DNA from: Marinilabiliaceae bacterium UBA5213
Lineage (GTDB): Bacteria > Bacteroidota > Bacteroidia > Bacteroidales > Marinilabiliaceae
DNA length: 26,127 bases
Direction of reading: 5' to 3'
Assembly: GCA_002412555.1 (NCBI GenBank)
Contig: DHVH01000183.1
Span: 1 to 26,127 of the forward strand
A model generated the notes under the pieces. The model was not told where the DNA came from. It saw only the letters and a program-made list of their open reading frames with translations, and made no database searches. This document shows positions 16,976 to 25,075 of this stretch, in pieces (position 1 is the first letter of the stretch; each line of letters begins with the position of its first letter). Made by a program: the position numbers and the translations under genes.

Positions 16976-18286
16976 ATGATAAAAAATATTTGGAACCCGC
17001 ACTTTGAAACCATGCCGCGGGAAGAGATGCGAACGGTGCAAAGTGAGCGTTTACGCGATGTGGTTGAGCGTGTTTATTACAATGTCCCCTATTACCGTGA
17101 AAGGATGCAATCACTGGGTATGGGGCCTGAAAATATTGGTTCTATTGATGACTTAAGCAAGTTGCCTTTTACTACAAAGCAGGACTTGCGTGATAACTAT
17201 CCCTTTGGCTTATTTGCGGTGCCCATGAGTGAAATCATTCGGGTGCATGCTTCTTCTGGGACTACCGGTAAACCTACTGTAGTTGGTTACACCCGACACG
17301 ATATTGGCCTTTGGTCGGAGGTGATGGCGCGCACACTTACTTCGGCTGGTGCCGGTAAAAGTGATTTTATTCAAATTGCCTATGGATATGGACTGTTTAC
17401 AGGTGGTTTGGGCGTGCATTATGGCGGTGAAAAAATTGGTGCTTCGGTCATTCCCATATCAGGTGGCAATACCAAACGGCAGTTGCAGTTGATGAAAGAT
17501 TTTGGCAGTACTGTTTTGGCATGTACGCCATCCTATGCCTCATACTTGGCTGAGGCCATTGAAGAGAGTGGTTTCAACAGGGATGAGTTTAAGTTGCGTG
17601 TTGGTGTTTTTGGCGCCGAACCGTGGACCGAAAATATGCGACGTGAAATCGAAAAGCGACTAAAAATTAAAGCCATTGATATTTATGGTCTGAGTGAAAT
17701 TATTGGTCCGGGCGTCTCTTTTGAATGTGAGCACCAGTGTGGCTTGCACATCAATGAAGACCATTTTATTCCGGAAATTATTCACCCTGACACTCTGGAG
17801 GTATTGCCCGAGGGGGAACTGGGAGAGCTGGTGTTTACCACGGTGACCAAAGAGGGATTGCCCATTATTCGCTACCGGACCAGAGATTTAACCCGCTTGA
17901 ATTTTGAGACTTGCGCCTGCGGTCGCACGCTGGTGCGTATGAACAAGTGCACGGGTCGCAGTGATGACATGCTTATTATTCGTGGGGTTAATCTCTTTCC
18001 ATCCCAGATTGAAAGTGTACTGCTTGAGATGGATGAAACCACGCCCCACTATTTGCTGGTGGTGGACAGGGTTAACAATTTGGATACTTTGCAGTTGCAG
18101 GTGGAGGTGGAAGACCGCTTTTACCAGGATAAAATCAGTGAATTGCAGGCTTTACGCATGAAAATCCAGCATCAGGTTGAGAGTACTACCGGGTTGTCGG
18201 TCACCGTAAAACTGGTTGAACCAAAGACCATTGAGCGCAGCGAAGGTAAAGCGAAAAGGGTGATTGATAACCGAAAAATGGTTTAA
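16976..18286 (+). CDS. paaK: Phenylacetate-CoA ligase family protein
   Basis: AMP-forming acyl-CoA ligase of 436 residues, the size of the PaaK group. It activates phenylacetate, or a related aryl acid, with ATP and CoA. The adenylate-forming motif ASSGTTGKPTVVGYT lies at about residues 92-105, followed by YGLSEIIGPGVSFEC, the hinge region RTRDLT, RGVNLFPSQIE, and the C-terminal GKAKRVIDNR with the conserved Lys. All elements of a working ligase are present. In gut and sediment anaerobes, homologues next to ferredoxin oxidoreductase genes are thought to handle arylacetates from aromatic amino acid fermentation; whether this one works in degradation or in uptake is not settled. It follows the ACT gene by 36 bases, so the pair is probably cotranscribed. 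Confidence 0.92.
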   Translation: MIKNIWNPHFETMPREEMRTVQSERLRDVVERVYYNVPYYRERMQSLGMGPENIGSIDDLSKLPFTTKQDLRDNYPFGLFAVPMSEIIRVHASSGTTGKPTVVGYTRHDIGLWSEVMARTLTSAGAGKSDFIQIAYGYGLFTGGLGVHYGGEKIGASVIPISGGNTKRQLQLMKDFGSTVLACTPSYASYLAEAIEESGFNRDEFKLRVGVFGAEPWTENMRREIEKRLKIKAIDIYGLSEIIGPGVSFECEHQCGLHINEDHFIPEIIHPDTLEVLPEGELGELVFTTVTKEGLPIIRYRTRDLTRLNFETCACGRTLVRMNKCTGRSDDMLIIRGVNLFPSQIESVLLEMDETTPHYLLVVDRVNNLDTLQLQVEVEDRFYQDKISELQALRMKIQHQVESTTGLSVTVKLVEPKTIERSEGKAKRVIDNRKMV

Positions 18287-18361
18287 GCATAAGGCTTTTG
18301 CGGAATAGGAAGGAGGAGGGTGACAGCCCAGTGCTTATAAGAAATTTTAATAACTAAAAAA

Positions 18362-19675
18362 ATGGGTTCTTTTCCTATAGATCAAGAGTTGGTATTGCAG
18401 ATTCGCGAGGAGCTGGGCATTAAAACCTTAGCGCAGTCCTCAATTCGTCAAATTGTGCAGTTGGTGGATCGCCTGCAGTCGCTGTATGATGTGGCCTTTA
18501 TTCGTACTGAGATGGGCGTGCCCGGACTTGCAGCACCGCAAATTGGAACAGATGCGGAGATAGCAGCCTTGCGTTCAGGGGTGGCCAGCATTTATCCGCC
18601 CATTCAGGGTATAGAACCCTTGAAAAAGGAGCTGTCACGTTTTGCCCGACTGTTTTTAAACATCGACGTGCAGCCCACAGGATGTATTCCCACGGTGGGC
18701 GCCATGCAGTCGTCCATGCTGGTGTTTTTAGTGGCCAATCGTCGGGATAAAGCTAAGGACACAACGCTTTTTATTGATCCGGGCTTTCCGGTCCAGAAGC
18801 GACAATTAGGCGTGTTAGGCATGAAATACGAGAGTTTTGACATCTATGACTACCGGGGTGAAAAGTTGCGGGCGAAATTAGAGTCCTATCTTGAAAAAGG
18901 GCATATCAGCACCTTTTTGTATAGTACTCCCAACAATCCGGCATGGATTAGTTTTACTGAGAAAGAGTTGTCTATCATAGGCGAACTGGCCAATAAATAC
19001 GATGTTGTAGTGCTGGAGGATCTGGCCTATTTTGGGATGGATTTTCGTCAGGACTATGGGCAACCCGGACAGGCACCCTATCCGGCAACTGTAGCGCGCT
19101 ATACCGATAATTATGTGCTATTATTCTCCAGTTCCAAGGTGTTTAGTTATGCCGGTCAACGTATAGGGGCCATGCTAATATCAGATGGGCTTTTTAACCG
19201 ACAGTTTGAGGATTTAAACCGTAATTTTTCAACGGATAAATTTGGTCCCGCTATATTGCAGGATGCCATCTACACCTCCTCTGCTGGTACTTCACATTCG
19301 CCTCAAGCCGCTTTGGCAGCTATCTTGAAAGGTGCCAATGATGGTACCTATGATTTTGTGGCGTCATTGAAAGAATATGGGCAACGTGCTGCCATCATGA
19401 AAAAGCACTTTTTGGACAATGGATTTTATCTGGTTTACGATAGAGACGAAGATCAGGAGCTGGCCGAAGGGTTTTACTTTACCATTGCCTATCCGGGCAT
19501 GACGGGTGAGGAGTTGCTGGGAGAATTGATTCGTTATGGCATTAGTGCCATAACTTTGGATACAACCGGAAGTTCGCGGACAGAAGGGCTGCGAATTTGT
19601 GTTTCACACACTTCACTTGATCGGATGGGCGACGTTGCCAAACGGCTGCAACTTTTTGGTAGTGAGCATAAATAG
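18362..19675 (+). CDS. PLP-dependent aminotransferase, class I/II
   Basis: Fold-type I aminotransferase of 437 residues. The PLP-binding Lys is Lys259 in SSSKVFSYAGQRIG, with the phosphate-contacting Arg following. YSTPNNPAW carries the usual Asn of the NNP motif, and VVVLEDLAYFGMDFR the Asp and Tyr that hold the pyridine ring. RTEGLRICVSH near the C-terminus supplies the Arg that binds the substrate carboxylate. The amino acid used is not evident. Its place between the aryl-acid ligase and the 2-oxoacid oxidoreductase suggests that it feeds 2-oxoacids into that enzyme. The N-terminal 50 residues precede the first recognisable core motif and are helical. The 75-base gap to paaK contains a purine-rich AGGAAGGAGGAGGG too far from the ATG to serve it. 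Confidence 0.9.
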   Translation: MGSFPIDQELVLQIREELGIKTLAQSSIRQIVQLVDRLQSLYDVAFIRTEMGVPGLAAPQIGTDAEIAALRSGVASIYPPIQGIEPLKKELSRFARLFLNIDVQPTGCIPTVGAMQSSMLVFLVANRRDKAKDTTLFIDPGFPVQKRQLGVLGMKYESFDIYDYRGEKLRAKLESYLEKGHISTFLYSTPNNPAWISFTEKELSIIGELANKYDVVVLEDLAYFGMDFRQDYGQPGQAPYPATVARYTDNYVLLFSSSKVFSYAGQRIGAMLISDGLFNRQFEDLNRNFSTDKFGPAILQDAIYTSSAGTSHSPQAALAAILKGANDGTYDFVASLKEYGQRAAIMKKHFLDNGFYLVYDRDEDQELAEGFYFTIAYPGMTGEELLGELIRYGISAITLDTTGSSRTEGLRICVSHTSLDRMGDVAKRLQLFGSEHK

Positions 19676-19837
19676 AATGAATACAAATTAGGTGTTTAAC
19701 TCACTGAGACATTTGTTGGTTACGATTTAAAAGGAGGGCTTTTTGTATATTGTGTGCGGATCTTAATGGTCAGGTGGTATGGCAGAATTACAGATTATCC
19801 GTAAATTCGTAATCCGAATAAAACAAAATTTATTTTT

Positions 19838-20074
19838 ATGGCAAAAATACGAGGTGCTATAGTGGTGGATGATGTTACCTGCAAGGGCTGTTCCCTTTGT
19901 GTGGCATCGTGTCCTACCGACGTAATCCGTCTGGCCGATGAGGTCAATGCCAAAGGTTACAATTATGCTTACATGCATCAACCCGATGCATGCATTGGAT
20001 GTGCCAATTGTGCCATGGTTTGTCCCGATAGTTGTATCACGGTTTACAAAGTGAAAATAGCAGAAACAGCCTGA
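19838..20074 (+). CDS. korD: 2-oxoacid:ferredoxin oxidoreductase, delta (ferredoxin) subunit
   Basis: A 78-residue ferredoxin-like subunit with two [4Fe-4S] motifs: CKGCSLCVASCP at residues 15-26 and CIGCANCAMVCP further on, each CX2CX2CX3CP. It passes electrons from the TPP-bearing subunit to external ferredoxin. The order delta, alpha, beta, gamma is that of the KOR/VOR group. Subunits of this type are named korD or vorD/porD depending on substrate, which cannot be fixed from this gene. It starts an array of four subunit genes with a 162-base gap before it, where a promoter is likely. Confidence 0.93.
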   Translation: MAKIRGAIVVDDVTCKGCSLCVASCPTDVIRLADEVNAKGYNYAYMHQPDACIGCANCAMVCPDSCITVYKVKIAETA

Positions 20075-20106
20075 TAACAGGTTGTCCTATTAAAAAAACT
20101 CATTTT

Positions 20107-20125
20107 GCGCACCCTTAAGGTGCGC
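20107..20125. promoter_or_regulatory. Perfect 7-bp hairpin between korD and korA
   Basis: GCGCACC at 20107-20113 pairs with GGTGCGC at 20119-20125 around CTTAA. The GC-rich stem is stable and lies 33 bases after the korD stop and 15 bases before the korA ATG. There is no run of T behind it, so it could be an RNA stability or processing element that tunes the subunit ratio, or a weak terminator. Confidence 0.65.
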
Positions 20126-20140
20126 CATTAAATCATAGCA

Positions 20141-21223
20141 ATGAGAGAAATCAGGTTAATGAAAGGCAATGAGGCCATCGCCGAAGCAGCTATCCGTTGC
20201 GGTGTTGATGGCTACTTTGGCTATCCTATCACGCCCCAGTCGGAGATAATGGAAACCCTTATGCTTGAGAAGCCATGGGAAAAGACCGGAATGGTTGTTT
20301 TGCAGGCCGAAAGTGAGATTGCCTCCATCAATATGGTATATGGAGGTGCCGGTTGTGGCAAAAAAGTGATGACCACATCATCGAGCCCCGGCGTTAGTTT
20401 AATGCAGGAAGGCATCACCTATTTGGCAGGTGCCGAGTTGCCCTGTGTGGTGGTGAACGTTGTGAGGGGTGGACCGGGACTAGGAACCATACAGCCTGCG
20501 CAGTCGGATTATTTTCAGGCGGTTAAGGGCGGCGGACACGGCGATTACAAGCTAATTGTATTGGCGCCATCATCGGTTCAGGAAATGGCCGATTTTGTTG
20601 AATTGGCTTTCGACCTCGCTTTTAAGTACCGCAATCCTGCCATGATTTTGAGTGATGGTATGATTGGTCAGATGATGGAAAAGGTGGAGATGAAACCATT
20701 TACACCGCGTTGGACCGATGAAGAGATCGTTCAAATGCATCCTTGGGCGACTACCGGCAAACCATCCTCGCGTGAGCGCAATATCATCACTTCTGTTGAG
20801 TTGGATGCCAACGCATTTGAGCGCTTTAACCACAAACTGCAGGCTAAATACAAGCAGATTGAGGAGAATGAAGTGCGCAGCGAAATGTTTGAGTGTGAGG
20901 ACGCCGACTATTTGTTGGTGGCTTATGGCTCCAGTGCCCGCATTTGTCAGAAGGCGGTGCAATTACTTCGTGCTAAAGGTATAAAGGCTGGTCTGCTTCG
21001 ACCCATTACCCTGTTTCCTTTTCCTACCAAAGAAATTCAAGCTCTTTTGGGTCATGTGAAAGGTATCTTGTCGGTTGAGCTGAGCGCCGGACAAATGGTA
21101 GAAGATGTGCGACTGGCCGTTGAAGGAAAAGTGAAAGTGGAGCACTTTGGTCGCTTGGGCGGTGTGGTGCACTCACCCGAAGAGGTTGTAGAAGCTTTGC
21201 AATCAAAAATAATAGGAGGATAA
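20141..21223 (+). CDS. korA: 2-oxoacid:ferredoxin oxidoreductase, alpha subunit
   Basis: The alpha subunit of a four-subunit enzyme that decarboxylates a 2-oxoacid to acyl-CoA while reducing ferredoxin. The 360-residue product starts with the family N-terminus LMKGNEAIAEAAIRCGVDGYFGYPITPQSEIME, followed by AESEIASINMVYGGAGCGKKVMTTSSSPGVSLMQEGI, RGGPGLGTIQPAQSDYFQA and DGMIGQMMEKVE. The C-terminal part GSSARICQKAVQLLRAKGIKAGLLRPITLFPFP is typical too. Homologues are annotated either as KorA (2-oxoglutarate) or VorB (3-methyl-2-oxobutanoate); my reading does not settle which. It ends with Gly-Gly codons that form the Shine-Dalgarno for korB. Confidence 0.93.
   Translation: MREIRLMKGNEAIAEAAIRCGVDGYFGYPITPQSEIMETLMLEKPWEKTGMVVLQAESEIASINMVYGGAGCGKKVMTTSSSPGVSLMQEGITYLAGAELPCVVVNVVRGGPGLGTIQPAQSDYFQAVKGGGHGDYKLIVLAPSSVQEMADFVELAFDLAFKYRNPAMILSDGMIGQMMEKVEMKPFTPRWTDEEIVQMHPWATTGKPSSRERNIITSVELDANAFERFNHKLQAKYKQIEENEVRSEMFECEDADYLLVAYGSSARICQKAVQLLRAKGIKAGLLRPITLFPFPTKEIQALLGHVKGILSVELSAGQMVEDVRLAVEGKVKVEHFGRLGGVVHSPEEVVEALQSKIIGG
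21214..21219 (+). promoter_or_regulatory. Shine-Dalgarno of korB inside the korA end
   Basis: AGGAGG lies over the last two Gly codons of korA and sits 8 bases before the korB ATG at 21228. It is the strongest canonical ribosome binding site seen in the window and links translation of the two subunits. Confidence 0.85.
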
Positions 21224-21227
21224 GTCC

Positions 21228-21995
21228 ATGTCAATAGATATCAAAGATATAATTAAGCCAGAGAATCTGGTTTACCAAAAAAGCAGACTGCTTACCGACC
21301 GGGTTATGCACTATTGCCCGGGTTGCACCCATGGCGTAGTCAACCGTTTGATAGCCGAGGTCATCGAAGAGCTAGGCATTCAGCAAGATACCATTGGGGT
21401 AGCTCCAGTCGGCTGTTCTGTTTTGATGTACAATTACATTGAAGTGGATTGGCATGAAGCAGCGCATGGACGTGCCCCCGCAGTGGGCACTGGCATTAAG
21501 CGCCTGTTGCCCAATAAGTATGTTTTCACGTATCAGGGCGATGGAGACTTGGCGGCGATTGGAACCGCAGAGACCATTCATGCCTGTAACCGGGGTGAAA
21601 ATATGGTGATGATTTTCATCAACAACGGTATTTATGGTATGACGGGGGGACAAATGGCGCCAACTACGCTTCAGGGCATGAAGGCATCGACCTGTCCCTT
21701 TGGGCGTGATGTTGAGCGCGATGGTAACCCGCTCAGAATGACAGAGATTGTGGCCACTTTACCTGGCACCTGTTATGTGACGCGACATGCTGCACATACG
21801 GCTGCTGCAGTGCGCAAATTAAAGAAGGCTTTGTTCAAAGCCTTCGACAATCAGAAGAACAATAAAGGGACTTCCTTTGTCGAGGTGGTTTCAACCTGTA
21901 ACTCAGGTTGGAAAATGACGCCGGTGCAGTCCAACAAATGGATGGAAGATAATATGTTTCCGTTTTATCCTTTGGGCGATATAAAGGACGTTTAG
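21228..21995 (+). CDS. korB: 2-oxoacid:ferredoxin oxidoreductase, TPP-binding beta subunit
   Basis: The TPP-binding catalytic subunit, 255 residues. HYCPGCTHGVVNR holds two Cys of the family, and the diphosphate motif GDGDLAAIGTAETIHACNRG reaches INNGIYGMTGGQMAPTT, which matches the GDG to NN pattern of TPP enzymes. The C-terminal SFVEVVSTCNSGWKMTPV is typical. The start is fixed by the AGGAGG site eight bases upstream, and the gene lies only 4 bases after korA, so the two are translated together. The family name covers KorB, VorA and PorB types. Confidence 0.94.
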   Translation: MSIDIKDIIKPENLVYQKSRLLTDRVMHYCPGCTHGVVNRLIAEVIEELGIQQDTIGVAPVGCSVLMYNYIEVDWHEAAHGRAPAVGTGIKRLLPNKYVFTYQGDGDLAAIGTAETIHACNRGENMVMIFINNGIYGMTGGQMAPTTLQGMKASTCPFGRDVERDGNPLRMTEIVATLPGTCYVTRHAAHTAAAVRKLKKALFKAFDNQKNNKGTSFVEVVSTCNSGWKMTPVQSNKWMEDNMFPFYPLGDIKDV

Positions 21996-22073
21996 GTGGA
22001 TGTTTGGCCTCCTAATTAATATGAATCAAAAAGCCCGGTGGACAATCTGTTGGGTAAAAAAAATATACCAGGT

Positions 22074-22625
22074 ATGAATGAAGAAATAATCATAGCCGGT
22101 TTTGGTGGACAGGGTGTATTGTCCATGGGAAAAATCTTGGCCTACTCAGGAGTTATGCAGGATATGGAGGTGTCGTGGATGCCCTCATACGGTCCTGAAA
22201 TGCGCGGCGGAACAGCCAACGTAACCGTGATTTTGAGTGATAGCCGCATTAGTTCGCCCATTTTAAAAATGTACGATACGGCCATTATCCTGAATCAGCA
22301 ATCGATGGATAAGTTTGAGAAGTTTGTTAAACCGGGCGGCCTTTTGTTATACGATGGCAACGGTATTACCCGTCACCCCCAGCGTAAGGATATCAATGTG
22401 TTTCGAGTGGATGCCGCCGAGGAGGCTTCAAAAATGCAGAGTTCCAAGACTTTTAATATGATTGTGCTCGGTGGTTATTTGAAAATCAGACCCATCGTGA
22501 GTATGGAAAATGTGATGAATGGCTTGAAAAAATCACTGCCGGATCGCCACCACCACATGTTGCCTTTGAATAAGGCGGCTATTGAGCGTGGATTGGAGAT
22601 TGTGCAGGAAGTGCAGACAGTTTGA
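22074..22625 (+). CDS. korC: 2-oxoacid:ferredoxin oxidoreductase, gamma subunit
   Basis: The gamma subunit of the same enzyme, 183 residues from the ATG at 22074. The N-terminus MNEEIIIAGFGGQGVLSMG is the usual one for this family, and MPSYGPEMRGGTANVTVI is a strong mark. I prefer the ATG over an in-frame GTG at 22038, which would add 12 residues with no family match. The 78-base gap from korB contains an ATG-started frame of 18 codons whose TGA overlaps this ATG; I take it as chance. The gene closes the set of four subunits, and its stop is followed within 10 bases by a G-rich octamer array. Confidence 0.92.
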   Translation: MNEEIIIAGFGGQGVLSMGKILAYSGVMQDMEVSWMPSYGPEMRGGTANVTVILSDSRISSPILKMYDTAIILNQQSMDKFEKFVKPGGLLLYDGNGITRHPQRKDINVFRVDAAEEASKMQSSKTFNMIVLGGYLKIRPIVSMENVMNGLKKSLPDRHHHMLPLNKAAIERGLEIVQEVQTV

Positions 22626-22631
22626 GAAATT

Positions 22632-22703
22632 AGGTTGATAGGTTGATAGGTCAAGAGGTCAAGAGGTCAAGAGGTCAAGAGGGGAAGAGGGGAAGAGGGG
22701 AAG
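22632..22703. repeat. Octamer tandem array, units AGGTCAAG and AGGGGAAG
   Basis: Nine contiguous 8-base units: AGGTTGAT twice, AGGTCAAG four times, AGGGGAAG three times. The array fills nearly all of the 83-base gap between the convergent ends of korC and the MBL-fold gene. The unit is the same family as in the array at 6746-6809. No hairpin terminator was found for either gene in this gap. Confidence 0.95.
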
Positions 22704-22708
22704 TGAAA

Positions 22709-23557
22709 CTACAATATTTCTGAGGTATAGCCGCTGTAGAAGACGTCCATGTTTTCTCCCAGGACTGACTTAAGCAGTCGCTGGGCATGTCTGCCGGTGC
22801 AATGGCCGGTGATCAGTTTCATCTCCGGGTATTGCTCCTTAATTAGTCGACCAATGGTCAGAATTTCTTCATCACATTCGTAGGACGTCTCATTGTTTTT
22901 ATCCGGCAGATGCGCTCCTCCAATGCAGGCTCTGATTTTTGGGATGCCTGTAAATTCGACGCTGGTGCGGATGGTATTGAGCAAGCCGTTGTGGGCACAG
23001 CCCGAAAAGACGATTAATCCCTCCTCTGAGCAAAGGGCTACCGCCATTTCGTGTTTAAACTGATCGGGCAGTAACTGCTGGTCCTTCTCGACAAAGAGCG
23101 TACTGTTGGCTTTAGGTGCTGGGAAAACAGTCTGAAAATTGACAATGACGGCAACAGTCTCAGAAAGGTAAGTACTTTCATACATCCACTTAAAACGGTG
23201 TTTGTGTTTTTCCACCACGGAGTAATCCCATGAAATATCCCTCTGGTCCCCATGACGAAGTGAGAAGTATCGCTGGTCCGGAATATTGGCAGATAAAAAA
23301 ACCATGGCTTTGGTGTTGATTTCAAGAAAGGCTGCCAATCCCCCCGTGTGGTCTTTGTGCGCATGGGATATCAGAACATAATCGACATCGGTCAGGTCAA
23401 TGCCTAAGGTCCTGGCATTTTCAATAAAAATCGGAGAGTTCCCGGTATCAAGAAGCCATTTGTAGTGGTCTTGTTCAAAATAGATGCTGATGCCATGTTC
23501 ACTCAGTAAATCTTGTTCCGGGTGGTGGTGGTTATCAACGAGTAGCGTGAGCTTCAT
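22709..23557 (-). CDS. MBL-fold metallohydrolase
   Basis: Metallo-beta-lactamase-fold hydrolase of 282 residues. The signature HAHKDHTGGL near residue 65 supplies the HxHxDH metal ligands. FSGCAHNGLLNTI, IGGAHL and TGHCTGRHA supply further His ligands. The GCAHNG motif and length place it near the group often annotated as dihydropterin/ribofuranosylaminobenzene phosphate synthase-like. The substrate in bacteria of this type is unknown. It begins 3 bases after the end of the upstream CPBP gene, so they are surely cotranscribed. The shared role is not evident. Confidence 0.9.
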   Translation of the reverse strand: MKLTLLVDNHHHPEQDLLSEHGISIYFEQDHYKWLLDTGNSPIFIENARTLGIDLTDVDYVLISHAHKDHTGGLAAFLEINTKAMVFLSANIPDQRYFSLRHGDQRDISWDYSVVEKHKHRFKWMYESTYLSETVAVIVNFQTVFPAPKANSTLFVEKDQQLLPDQFKHEMAVALCSEEGLIVFSGCAHNGLLNTIRTSVEFTGIPKIRACIGGAHLPDKNNETSYECDEEILTIGRLIKEQYPEMKLITGHCTGRHAQRLLKSVLGENMDVFYSGYTSEIL

Positions 23558-23560
23558 GGT

Positions 23561-24436
23561 TTATTGTTTAAGGGTGGAATGGGTAAGTCGGGTAGGTTGG
23601 GTCGGAAGGGTGGAAGGAGATTTTGGAAAATATAAAATCAATGCAATAAGCAAAACTGATTGTATTGCTAGACTTAGTAGGGAGCCTTCAAATCCAAAAG
23701 CACCACCAGTAATGTAATCTGCTCCATGCATCTCTAATTTCATTACTTTATAAGATTCTTGTCCGCTGACATTAAAACCCACAAGGCTTTGAATAAAATT
23801 CCAGCTAAAATGAAGTGCAATTGGAAACCACAACCGTTTAGTGTATAGGAAAGCGATACCGCATAATAACCCGAAAAGCACCAGATCAAAAAAGGGAATA
23901 ATTCCAAAATTGGGGTTTCCTGCATGAGCACCTGCAAAAATAAAGGAAGAGACCAACAAAGCGATAGGCTTATTAGTAGCAAGCAATAGGTTTCTTAATA
24001 GGTATCCTCGAAACAAAATCTCCTCCCCAACAGCAACGAAGAAGTAGAGCACTCCCAACCAGAAGAATTCCATCAAATTGAAATCAATCGTTTCTGGGAC
24101 GATTTTTCCCCACAGCAACAAAATTAAAAAGCCAAGAATTATAGCAATTGTTCCACATAAAAGCCCCAAAAAGCTCTCTTGGAAGGCTCCTTTCAGAGAA
24201 AAGCCATTGGATTTAAAATGTAGCTCATCTCCAAAACGCGTAAAAACCCAGACGGCAAAGAACATACTCGAACAAATAAAGAAAGACATAACTACTTCCT
24301 GAAAGGAGGTGGTTTGTGCGTCTGGGTCAAGAATGTCTAACCCGGTAACTAACCTGCCAATTACAAAAAAGGGAATCATTATAAAGAAAGTAAAAAACAG
24401 TATGGCAATGACCCGAATGATAGCAGACGTTTTCAT
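23561..24436 (-). CDS. CPBP-family intramembrane metalloprotease
   Basis: Membrane protein of 291 residues with about seven or eight hydrophobic segments. The CPBP/Abi motifs are in place: GEEILFRGYLL (motif 1, EExxxR), a His in FAGAHAGNPNFG (motif 2), and ALHFSWNFIQS (motif 3). Family members are proteases related to Rce1 or act in protection and maturation of secreted peptides; a role in bacteriocin immunity or envelope control is typical but not proven. The last part after the final membrane segment, from about residue 271, is a low-complexity tail of XXT tripeptides that matches a 9-base DNA repeat at 23572-23616. I infer that this tail arose by repeat expansion and is dispensable. It lies 3 bases before the MBL gene. 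Confidence 0.9.
   Translation of the reverse strand: MKTSAIIRVIAILFFTFFIMIPFFVIGRLVTGLDILDPDAQTTSFQEVVMSFFICSSMFFAVWVFTRFGDELHFKSNGFSLKGAFQESFLGLLCGTIAIILGFLILLLWGKIVPETIDFNLMEFFWLGVLYFFVAVGEEILFRGYLLRNLLLATNKPIALLVSSFIFAGAHAGNPNFGIIPFFDLVLFGLLCGIAFLYTKRLWFPIALHFSWNFIQSLVGFNVSGQESYKVMKLEMHGADYITGGAFGFEGSLLSLAIQSVLLIALILYFPKSPSTLPTQPTRLTHSTLKQ
23572..23616. repeat. Period-9 G-rich array read in frame at a gene end
   Basis: Five 9-base units on the plus strand: GGGTGGAAT, GGGTAAGTC, GGGTAGGTT, GGGTCGGAA, GGGTGGAAG. Because 9 is a multiple of 3, they encode five tripeptides ending in Thr (PST, LPT, QPT, RLT, HST) in the tail of the CPBP protein. The same style of unit is found in the gap before hydG. 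Confidence 0.9.
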
Positions 24437-24640
24437 AAACTGAGGATGTTGCGCTTAATTATTTTTTAAAACGAAAATTGAAGTGAGTGAGTATTTGCGT
24501 TAGACAGCTAAAATTGATTTCATTGCTTTCAGTTTTGGGTTAAAAGTTTTTTCAGCGGATCGGTTGAGTAAATTGTTAAAGCTAAGTTATAAAATCTTCC
24601 CTTATACTGTTTATTTTTGGGGTTAAAGCTGTTAAAGATT

Positions 24641-25075
24641 ATGGCCAATAGAGAAAAACGGAGCAGGAGTAAAGGTTCTGCTGGGAATAACCGGGTGTCC
24701 GGTGAGGCTTTTATGGAGCAGAATGCGCAAAAGCCAGGAGTTATTGAAACAGAAAGCGGTCTGCAATATCAGGTTGTGGAAAATGTGGAGGGAGCAAAAC
24801 CGGATGAGTGGAGTACGGTGGAGATTCATCAGAGGGCACTGTTGCTGAACGGTACTTTGCTGGAGGATACGTATCGCCAGAATCAGACCAGCACGGTGCC
24901 GATGAACGAATTGATTGAGGGTCTGCAAGAGGGTTTGCAATTGATGGGTGTGGGCAGTCGCTACAAGTTTTGGATCCCGGCCGACTTGGCGTGGGGGCGA
25001 AAAGGGACCGGGAATAAGATTCCGCCCAATGCGGTGTTGCATTTTGATGTGAGGTTGGTGGGGGTGGGTTATTAG
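24641..25075 (+). CDS. FKBP-type prolyl isomerase-like protein with altered active site
   Basis: A 144-residue protein with an N-terminal basic Ser/Lys-rich tail (MANREKRSRSKG) and an FKBP domain from about residue 38. The core GVGSRYKFWIPADLAWGRKGTGNKIPPNAVLHFDVRLVGV matches the C-terminal FKBP signature, and NELIEGLQEGL corresponds to the VIRGWEEGV strand-turn of FKBP12. By motif alignment the active-site Tyr26, Trp59 and Tyr82 of FKBP12 are replaced by Gln, Leu and Trp. The Trp59 change is common in bacterial Mip/FklB forms; the Tyr26 change is less usual, so activity could be weak. No signal peptide, so probably cytoplasmic. I chose the ATG at 24641; an in-frame TTG at 24617 would add eight residues. 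The DNA repeat begins in its stop codon. Confidence 0.85.
   Translation: MANREKRSRSKGSAGNNRVSGEAFMEQNAQKPGVIETESGLQYQVVENVEGAKPDEWSTVEIHQRALLLNGTLLEDTYRQNQTSTVPMNELIEGLQEGLQLMGVGSRYKFWIPADLAWGRKGTGNKIPPNAVLHFDVRLVGVGY

Noticed and set aside
22038..22073. GTG start for korC at 22038
   Set aside because: The extra 12 residues have no counterpart in the family, while the ATG at 22074 gives the standard N-terminus.
22021..22077. 18-codon frame before korC whose TGA overlaps the korC ATG
   Set aside because: The ATGA overlap looks like translational coupling, but there is no Shine-Dalgarno and the peptide resembles nothing; likely chance.
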